This document shows, in pieces, positions 30,601-41,200 of a DNA stretch of 64,000 nt. This DNA comes from Lycium barbarum (taxonomy: Eukaryota; Streptophyta; Magnoliopsida; Solanales; Solanaceae), in contig NC_083344.1 in assembly GCF_019175385.1 (NCBI RefSeq), forward strand, positions 5,432,965 to 5,496,964, written 5' to 3'. Position 1 is the first letter of the stretch. Every line of letters begins with the position of its first letter. The translations under genes and the position numbers were made by a program. Below the pieces are notes generated by a model, which worked only from the letters and a program-made list of their open reading frames with translations, was not told the DNA's origin and did not search any database.

Positions 30601-31608
30601 AAGTTTCTTTTAAGTTGATATTATAATAATGAGTTCATCACAGTTAAATATTTATAGATATTTAAAAGATTTTTATAGTAAATACAGAATATACATAAAA
30701 GCTACTGAATTCCTGCAATCTGTATACATACCTCTAGACCAGCCTTACATTACAAAAAAATCATCTCAGTTAAAATGTTTCGTAATGTTAAATTATTGAA
30801 AAAAATTCAATCCACAAAGGTACCACACCTCATGCACAATTGTACTCCTTATCTAAAATGTTGGGACAAGCTGATATGTTCATGGCCCCCACCTGATCTT
30901 CCACTTGCGGTATATATGCTGACTGAACTTAGCCACCTATTCTCTATCCCTTACTAGAATTTACTTTGTACTAAATTTGAACTTCAAAATCAGAAGTCAC
31001 CAATTAAAGCTAGTACTAGTAAACATATTAATTATAAAAGTTTATGAACACCCCAAGTGATAAGTTTATTGTTTCGTAAATTATTTATGTAAGGGGATCC
31101 AATTTTTTTTTATAATGTCAGTATGTCTCACGTAGAATTTGGACATGCGATCAAAAGCAAATTTTGAACCCCCTTTACCACTTCACTTGAATTCTCCCTA
31201 ATGTTAAAGTGATTCAACAGTTTATATAGTAATTATTTTTACTTTATTTTTGTAGTGTAAATTTTTAATGAAGGGAATTTAGTTGAACCCCCTTCCTATC
31301 TAGATGCGCCCATGTTTGAAAGTTGAAGATAGGTTTGGACATAAAATTTAGCTTGAAAAAGGTTGAATTTGAGAATGAGAACTATTGTTATTTCACTTGA
31401 ACTTGAAGTGCTCCTCTCACAATTTTCTTAATATTTCAATAATATTTGAGGATTTAACTTATATACATTTAATAATATATTTTTTTTAAACTCACATTGT
31501 ATTTTATTTTTTGGAGCAGCTAGCCTGTTTTGCATTTTAGATTACGTACTAATCTCTCTTTTTATGAACGGTTACTTGTATTACTATTTACGTGATCTGA
31601 TATTATCA
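30601..31608. other. Upstream flank of the NDA gene
   Basis: AT-rich. 31080-31310 has phrases seen in hAT-type MITEs (GAACCCCCTTTACC, TTGAACCCCCTTCC, ATGCGCCCATG) but no complete termini. No gene recognised. Confidence 0.5.
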
Positions 31609-31616
31609 ATATATAG
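31609..31616 (+). promoter_or_regulatory. Possible TATA box of NDA
   Basis: ATATATAG lies 166 bp upstream of the start codon and is the best-placed TATA-like site. An ACGTG core lies just upstream at about 31591. Both are guesses from position. A second AT-rich site is near 31640. Confidence 0.25.
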
Positions 31617-31781
31617 AGGCTAAACTTGTTTCTCGCAAAGATATATAGTATTTACGAATACTGATATAGCTAAATTAGTATTTGGAAATACTGAAACACT
31701 ATTATTCATTTCATGAGCAGGTTAACATAACACTTCCATACATTGGAGTGAGCAAGTAAAACTACACAGATTCTTAACACT

Positions 31782-32240
31782 ATGCCATGGTTCAAGAACC
31801 TCATCAAAATCTCCACTACCCTTTCAAACCAATCATCATCTAATTACAAATTTATAACCCCATTAGCCTCATCTTCACTTATCCAATTTCTACAATTCAC
31901 TAAAGACTACTCTACTAATAATAATGGTACTAATCATCATGCTGTTGCTGGTTTGGAACCAACAAAAAATGACCAAAAACCAAGAGTGGTTGTGCTAGGC
32001 TCTGGATGGGCTGGTTGTAGGCTTATGAAGGACATTGACACCAACATTTATGATGTTGTGTGTGTGTCACCTAGGAACCATATGGTGTTCACTCCATTAT
32101 TGGCTTCTACTTGTGTTGGCACTCTTGAGTTTAGGTCTGTTGCTGAACCTATTGGGAGGATTCAACCTGCTATTTCAAGAGAACCAAGTTCTTATTTCTT
32201 CCTTGCTAATTGCAATGGCATTGATTTTGATAATCATATG
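31782..32240 (+). CDS. NDA: NDA exon 1
   Basis: 153 codons, ending in phase 0 at CATATG before GTATGC. Encodes the presequence and the FAD Rossmann motif, with the conserved [20 protein letters not shown] block. Confidence 0.95.
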
Positions 32241-35200
32241 GTATGCCTATTTTGCTCTTATTTATTTGTGTCCCTCTTTTTACGTTAAGTCAGACCTCTG
32301 TATAACAGTCATCCTCTATAACAACATTTCAATATAAAATTATGTTTTTTGTGGAACCGGTCTTTCATGTTATGTTATAGTATATGTAGTCTGCAGAGGC
32401 GGAGCCAGGATTAGAAGTTTGTGGGTTCGAGATTCTAATTCGTTTAAGTTACTGGGTTCTAAATAGATAATTTATACATATTCAAAAAAAAAAAAAATCT
32501 AGACAAATGCAGGATTTAGACTAAAGTTACTAGGTTCGGCCGAACCCCCGAGTACTATGCTAGCTCCGCCCCTGGTAGTCTGTAACAACATTTTGATATA
32601 GCAGCCAAACAATATTGGGACAAATGATGTTGTCATAGAGAGTTTTGACTATATATGTCGGTATTTATGAGTTCCTTGAGTTGTTCATAAAGGCTTGTAT
32701 CATTTTCTATAATATGTCGAGAGTTTGGATTGTTCCACCTATAATGGCTGATGAAATCAGCAGGGCATTATCAGTCTTACCGACGGGGAACTGCATTCGC
32801 AGCTAATAAAGCTTCCTACAATTGCACGCACCATAGGAGAGCACAAATTGCGAGTTGAAAGGGGTGGTTCCGCTTGGTAGCCTAAATTTACATACCCCTT
32901 TAACACGCAAATACGCTTTAGCTACTGAGCTTCAAGACGATCCATAGTATTACTTAGAACTAGGAGCTACTTGAACTCAAGTATTAGAATGAGTCTTATT
33001 AGATTTTATGACTATGGAACTTAAAAAAAATAATTTAACTTACTTACTGTATTGGCGAGTGAAGAAAAAAAGTTAAAATAGTACTAGTTGCAAAGTTAGT
33101 TTAAGGAGATTGTGTTGCAGTTTAAATTTTGAATAGTTAAATGAATTTGAATTCTTGAAAGTTGTAAAAGTTGTATCAAATAAATTTACAAGTGGAATTG
33201 TGTCAAACATTTCGAAATGTCCTAATACGGCTTGTGGGCCTAAATTCAATTTTACACTTTAGATTCTTCCGCACTGTTTCTTTAGCAATTTGTGGGTATT
33301 TGTAGGTACAATGCCAAACTGTGACAGAGGGAGTTGAAACCTTGGAGCCATGGAACTTCAATGTTTCATATGACAAGTTAGTCATTGCTTCTGGAGCACA
33401 AGCTTTGACATTTGGAATTAAGGGTGTAAACGAGCACGCTACTTTCCTTCGCGAAGTTTACCATGCTCAGGAAATACGGAGGAAACTACTTCTGAATCTC
33501 ATGTTGTCTGATGTCCCCGGTATATGTGGTTTTCATTTAGAGATTCTTATAAGAACAATATAAGGTTAATGTCATGTATGATCACTGAACTTCACATGTT
33601 ATAACAGTAAACTCATACTAACTATTTGTTGATCACAGTAAAGTAACCAAACTATGTTTGAATTGCTCAAAAAATGCAAATAATCGGAATTTACAGATGC
33701 AATGCATGCCTCATGTGGCAAGTGACGTGGCATTTGTATTTTTGAGCAATTCACACATATTTTTGGTCACTTTATTGTGACAAAAAGTAGTTTTGTGACT
33801 TTACTATTATAGCGGACGAATTTAAGTGATGATGTGAAAATTAATACGAACAATGTGATATTAACGTATATTCTGAACTGATTTCTAATTTTCACTTGCC
33901 ACGTGAGGCTTTGAATTAGTAAATTCCTGTTATTTGTATTTCCTGAGCAATTCAAACATAGTTTGGTTATTTTACTGTGACAAAAAGTAGTTTTGTGACT
34001 TTACTGTTATATTGGATGAAGTAAAGTGATCAGACATGAAAATTAACCCAAACAATGTGATATCTAAAGTATATTCTGGACTGAATTCTCACTTTCGCTT
34101 GCCACATGAGGCTTTGCATTAGTAAATTCCGGTCATTTGTATTTTTCGGAGCAATTCAGTTTGGTTACTTTGTTGTGACAAAAAGTAGTTTTGTGACTTT
34201 AATGTTATATTGAATGAATTTAAGTGAGAATTAATCTGAACAATGTGGCACCTGACATATATTATGCACTGATTTCTTCTTTCTTTTGGTCATGGATGAG
34301 GCAGGAGTTAGCGAGGAAGAAAAGCGTCGACTCTTACACTGTGTTGTAGTTGGAGGTGGTCCTACAGGAGTTGAGTTCAGTGGTGAACTTAGTGACTTTA
34401 TCCTGAAGGATGTTCATCAAAGATATTCTCATGTCAAAGACTATATTCGCGTCACGTTGATTGAGGCAAGCTTGTCTCAGTTTCTATAAAAGAAACTTCT
34501 ACATGAATTGTTTTTTGATAGAAAAGAGTTCCACTTATATCTGATTAAGCTCTGTGTCCTTAATTGATAGGCAAATGAGATATTGTCCTCCTTTGATGAT
34601 CGTTTACGCGTATATGCAACCAAACAGTTGACTAAGGTGAGATACTGATCAAAATCTGTTATTGTGCTATATATGTTAAAGGATATATAACTACATAGGT
34701 GCTTTGCCACAGAGTGCACACTCTAGTAGTCGGATTGAGATGCTTTTGTAATCAGATCATAATAACCAGCTAAAGTTGGATTTACAGTTGTATTAGTTTT
34801 GGGTGCCAATAGTAGCATGAATGCTTAATTGTCTGTCACGACCCAACCAGAGGGCCATGACGGCGCTCGGAGCTAGCCTACCGAGCACCACAGAACATAC
34901 ATGCATCTCATCATATAATCATACCTGAGTGGGCCATCTTGCTAACTTATAAATATCATCAACGATAAGGGACACCATCCCAAAAGATATACATAAACAT
35001 CATCAAGCTGAAACCAAGTATATATGCCGGCAAGACTATCCCTAATAATGATACGATTGAGATATAAACCGAAATGACCCTAGGACATCCAACTGTGCAT
35101 ATCTGTCTACGAGCCTATACTGGAGTACACAACATAATAAGGACGGGACAGGATCCCTCCGTACCCATTTGTACACAAAGGATCATACCAACTGGGCTGC

Positions 35201-38200
35201 AACTCCGGAACAAGTGGAGTGCCTCAGTACATCCGCTGAAAAGGCAGCCTATGAGTCTGAACCGTCTCCCTGTCTGCCTGCGGGCATGAACGCAGCGTCC
35301 CCAAACAAAAGGAGATCAGTACGAATAATGTACTGAGTATGTAAGACGCGGATAACAACATAATGAAAATATGGAGATAACATAAGATAAGAAAGATCAA
35401 CCTGTACCTCTGAATGCCTCTTAAGGCGGATGTCATGCATGCTTAACTTTTAAAAAAAATATTTTCATACATATATAATATAAGTGTTAGTGCTGCGGAA
35501 CGTGCAACCCGATCCATAAATGTTAGTGCTGCGGAGCGTGCAGCCCAATCCATATATCATCCCGCGTCCGGGGCATCCCGTATCCCGGGTATCATCATAA
35601 CCTGCCCACTGTTGTGGTGTGCACAATAGGTGTCGTACCCAGCCGACTATAGCACGGCTCGGTGTGAGAAAATACATACATATATATAAAGCATGTATGA
35701 GAGGCCAGTAAAAGCTATAACTCTATCGGAGTGACGTAAGGTCGGTAACCTCCGATTATCATTATGGAATCATCATCATCGCTATATCTCACCTTGAAAG
35801 AACAATTACCATAAGGTAAGATCAACAACAATGAATAAAATCAATAATCATGAAACAAGCTCAATAATATCATAATGACATCAAAAACTTTAAGCTTTGG
35901 TATCTCTAGAAATGGAATCATCATCATCATGGAGAACACTTATCAATAATATCATTAGAACCTTGAGAATCATGAGTTTCTAGCATATTTTTAGGAATAA
36001 GAATATTATGGATATTGCGTGTCGGTTCACTACAAAGGAATCATGCCTTAAGAAAAAAAAGGGTTAGCCTTAACATACCTTGTCGTCTCCTTAGCTACTT
36101 GTCACGCCCCGAACCATGGCCTGGACGTAACACGGCACTCGGTGCCTGACTACATGTGACCGAGCGAACCACATGACTTGTTGAATCATCATGATGCATA
36201 ACATAAGCGGAATATAACGTGAATGCATGATGAGCCTTTATAAAACATAATAAGTCATAATACTTAATAAAGTACTTGTTTAAACATGAGTGAGCCAAAA
36301 TGGCTATGCGACTTCGATTATCTGACATGACATAACTGTCTGTTCTAGTCTATGAAACCTCTATCATGAGTCTGACTGAAAAACATACTTACTGGGACAA
36401 GGCCCCCAGCATACCTTTAGATGCATAACTAATCATAAGATAAAAGTTGACTAAACCCCGAATGAGATGGGGCTCACAAATAAGCTGATACGAATGTTGT
36501 CCTACTGAGCAGATGTGTCGTCCTGTATATCAGTACCTGCATCGTGAAATGCAGGCCCCCGGGCAATAAAAAGGGGACGTCAGCACATTGAATGTACTGG
36601 TATGTAAAGCAACCGGAAGAAACAACATGGAACATGGAATAACATAGTAAGAACTGAAACTGAAAACTTGGACATGAACATGAGCATGAGCATGAGTACA
36701 AAATCATGAAATTTAAAACTGAAACTGAGTACTGGAAGCATGAGATAGTCTGTAGTAATCTGTAATAATCTGTAATAATCTGTAATACCGACATAAACCA
36801 CCACGGGGAGGAGCGTGGAGTCTGATCTCTGCCCGATCAGCTAAGCCATCTCGTACCTTGCCGGGGCACGAGACATGAACATAACATGAATGGATCCAAA
36901 TCCCTCAATGGGGAACATATAAAGGAATCGTCCTACTGGGCGGAGCGATTCTTATCCTACGTTGGCATACGTAGTTTCAGGCTATCTGAGCCTTCTCGGT
37001 ATTATTACAACTCCCGAACATGAAAATAATATAGTTGGCTAAGAAGCCCATGACTTTCGTGAATTAACTTGTACTTGTCTTGAAATCATGATTTCACGAA
37101 AGGACTTGTAAACTTATTTTCATGAAATAACTTGTAAACTTGATCATGAGAAATACCATAATGCATAATCATACGTTTGTAGCTGACTTGAAAACATGCT
37201 TGTAATTTGTAAAATAACATTTTACAATTTCATATAAACATCATGAGAACACATGAGGGAGAATTCATGATTCATGGATTAAGCTAGGATTCCTAATGTC
37301 CGAAATGGAGGTTTAGGAACACAATAACGAACATATATATGGAATTCATGTACATACATACATACATAATTACGGGCTACCAATACATTGGGTTTAATGC
37401 CCTAGGAGTTGAACTTCATAGAATTTACTAAACGGATCATGGGGAAGAACATAGAAGTTCCCACATGTGGATGGATGTTCTACATACCTTAACCTTCCGC
37501 TTTTGGGCGTATCACAATGTCCTTCACCCCCTTCAACTTCAATCTATAGCATACAAGTCATAGGGATTCTATATTAGCAACAATATCCATGTTTTGTTCA
37601 TCTAAGCATTTTATCAAACACTTAGTGGGCATGAAGCTCTATGACCCTCATTAATGGTGTTTTCTTCACCAAATCCCCCATTCTTTTACTTCTAGCCAAA
37701 TCTACAATCTCAATTAGGTGTAATTAACATCATTCTTCATCACACATATGAATCCAACAATCCCACATCAACAATCCAACAATCCTAGCATAGTTCATAT
37801 AATTCTCTTCAACAACCCAATTATTATTCTCCCAAGAATTCATCAATTCAAAACCATAAAGGATTAGGGAGTAGAAATATTACCTTTCAAGAGTAGTAAT
37901 CACGAAATCAACACCCCCAAGTCCGATCTTGGGCTTAAAATGACGACAACGACTTGTACTACACTTTTTCCTTCACGAGCTTTGGGATTCGGGGCCTTAA
38001 ACTTGGTTGATTTTCTACTTTCTCTCTCTAATTTCCCTTCTCTCTCACTTCCTCTCTCTAAAATCTGAGTTTTGGAGGAAAAATGGGTTGTTAGGGTAAT
38101 ATTTTCTTTATATACCAAGGGGAAAATGGGTTGACCCAACTTGAAAACGGGTTGGGACCTTGCTGTCTTAAAACATCCATATCTCCTTATCCCGACGTCT

Positions 38201-41200
38201 CCTGTGAACCCACAACCTATGGTTGGAAAGGTTTTTCAATTATCTACAACTTTCGTTCTTTGAGTTTTCCCAAATTCCCAAGTTATGATAGGGTTATGGC
38301 CTCCCGAAGTCAGGTGACCCGAAACGTATATACGGACCAAGATACGGTCACTGTTACGGTCCCGTAACACGAGATACGGACCGTAACTTGGTACCGTAAC
38401 TTGGTGAAAATTTCCAGTGAGGTTCTGGAAATTTTCGGGACGTTACGGTCCACTGTTACGGACCGTAACACGAAATACGGCCCGTAACGTCGCCGTTACG
38501 CTGGCAGAGTTTCCAGCGAACATGCTTCAGTAAAATGGGCATAACTCTTTGCACAGATGTCCGTTTGGCCCCCGTAAGATACCGTTGGACATCTATTTCA
38601 AAGGGCTACAACTTTCATCAAGGAAGTTTTCTCAAATTCCCAACGGATTTTCATGAAATTTTACTGGAAGTCAGACGTATCAAAAACATAGCCGATTCTA
38701 TAGGATTTCAAGTGCCTTACTATTAGCCATATTGAGACGATCATATCTCCTTGTTCCGATCTCTGATTGGCTTGATCCTTATATCGTTAGAAAGGTATTT
38801 CTACATACTACAACTTCATTGATAGTACCTTCCAAAATTCCAAACCGATCAAGGAGTTATCGCTGCCCGAAATAGGCCTATCAACCATTTTCGCAAAACG
38901 TTCAAACCTTCCATGTTTCCACTAGAACTCTAATGATATGAGCTTAAACTCAGTCCTAAAATGCGGGGTGTTACACTACTTAATGCTTATCCTTCCGAAT
39001 TTGCAAATCTACATTCAAGATAATTCGCACCAAGGTTAATTCGGTGAAATGCTTATGAGGTCAAACCAAGCTATTAAGTAAGCTAACGAAATTTGGGCAG
39101 CATTTCCCCTTACTCTCCAATCACCTCAACATATACAACAACCCACAATAACAATATCAAGTTTACAAAAGTCCTTAAATACTCCTTTCACTGCCCATAC
39201 AAAGAATATACACCAAACAACCCAAAGTATACCAATGTACAACTATATACACTTCCTTTCTTCCAAATTAATGAGCACAATCTCATCAACATCAACAACA
39301 TTAGATATTATCCATATACATGGGAATTGGCTCAACAACACAGCCATAACATGCTCAAAACAGTCCATAAACTCAACAACTACAACACAACCCTTTATGA
39401 CCTTTTCTCCATAACTATTTTCAATTCTAAGACTTGCTAAACCTTCAAATTAACTTAACATAAGAGACAAGATGAAAAAAATACCTTGTACTTGAAGAAA
39501 TTCAACTCACACAACTTGCTTCAAGACCAAACTCATCACAACATCACGTAGAAGCAAGAACAAACGCTTTTCAAGAACTAGTTTAGCGTAATCTTGTTGA
39601 ATTCTTGATCAATAGGGCTATAAGTGCTTAGGGGATGTGTTAGGAGGTTTCTAGAACTCATGAGGATGTTGAATGATGAAAAAATAGGGTTGATGGGGGT
39701 ATTTATACCCCTTGAAAGTCAGTGGAACCGACTCCAAATTTGGCATTCGCGTTCGCGAAGAGCCTCTGCCAGCCAATTTTGAAACGTCCATAACTTTCTA
39801 CTCCGATGTGATATCGACGAATGGTTTGTTGCATTAGAAAGAAGACTCGCTGAACTTCAGTTTACATCGGTTATGAATTCCGTAACTCTTCGTCTTCTAG
39901 GAGATATACCTCTCTAAAGTTGACCCAAAATTTCTGTCCAAAATTCTGCCAAATTTTCTCAAATTTTTGACAAACTTATTTTCTTCGATTTGCTTGATCC
40001 CGGAACCTTTAGACACTTGTTTAACACTTGTTAAGAGTATTCCTTAACCTTATAAGGGTTCCATGACCTCTCCGAGCTTACGTTAGTTTACTCACAACGC
40101 AAACGACGCGAGAATTTTCGAGATGTAACATTGTTCTTCCTCTTTTGTATCACAATATAGATGCTTCTCATGCAGCCTTTAGCAGAAAACTGACTTAATG
40201 GACAAATAAGCCATAGGCAAGAATCTGTTCTTGAACTCTAGAGAACATGCGGAAAGAGGTTCATCTAAGCTATAGGGAAAGCATATAGAGGTGTGGTCTT
40301 GCTATGACAAGTGAAGCCAGAGTTCCATTTGTTTAGTGTCGGGGAAGAGAAAGGAATCTTCATGTCCATATAAGTTTCTTGTGATGATTGCGGCCTAATC
40401 ATTTTTCCACTGTATTTCAGAACATGAGATATTGGTCCTCAAACCTCATAATTAGCAAAGAAGCATTGTTCAAAATTACTGGTTTTTTTGTCTGAGCCTC
40501 CCGGTAGTAATTAGTAGCACCATTGCAACAGCAAAAATGTGGACTACTGCCATAAATTTTGTAAGTTGCAGAGTGATCACCATAAGATGGTTTGGAACTT
40601 GTAAATTCTCATTTTGAAGTATCTGGCTACTGAGTACTTTTTTTGGTCTGTGTATCCTTTAATCCACCTTTGGTCGTCTTATTTCATAATTTGTCAGTGT
40701 ATTCTATATCTTATCCTCATTGAACTTTTGGATCCTATTGTTATTAATTTGTCAGTTTTCAGTCAGGAGTTCGTCTTGTACGAGGGCTCGTCCAAGATGT
40801 GCAACCTGAGAAGATAATTCTTAGTGATGGCACAGATGTACCCTATGGTCTGTTAGTTTGGTCTACTGGTGTTGGCCCTTCACCTTTCGTTAACTCACTG
40901 GATATACCTAAAGCTAAAGGGAGGTAAGTAGAGATTTCACTCCACAATTTCTTAATTAACTTCTTAAGATTCATTGGCCTTATGAGAATGAACTAGAATA
41001 AACATAATGTTCACACTGTGATCATGAATAAATATAGTCAAATCTCTCTATAACGGCGTAATTTGTCCGGGTTGTTTTTTGCTGCTATAGCGAGATCATA
41101 TAACATAACATAACATGAAAAACCGATTCCAAAACTTGGCCATTTGTTATACAGAGGTCTGACTGTATAATAAATGGTTTCTCCAAGTAATATGGTCCTG

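Larger units (their letters stand above)
34834..40130 (-). mobile_element. Solo Gypsy LTR (about 2.4 kb own sequence) in NDA intron 4
   Basis: Begins TGTCACGACCC and ends GAGATGTAACA, flanked by TTGTC (34829-34833) and TTGTT (40131-40135), a 5-bp duplication with one mismatch. It is the same family as the LTR at 59036-61623: both contain ATGAACGCA, TGTACTGAGTATGTAAG, TCTATCGGAGTGACGTAAGG and TGATCCCGGAACCTTTAGA. It is interrupted at 36100-38975 by a second solo LTR. With no internal region, it arose by LTR-LTR recombination. Confidence 0.88.

Noticed and set aside
31241..31257. TTATTTTTGTAGTG as the right CACTA terminus
   Set aside because: It has the right sequence, but it lies about 650 bp beyond the last subterminal repeats and its 3-bp flank (TAA) does not match the left flank (AGT). 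More likely chance.
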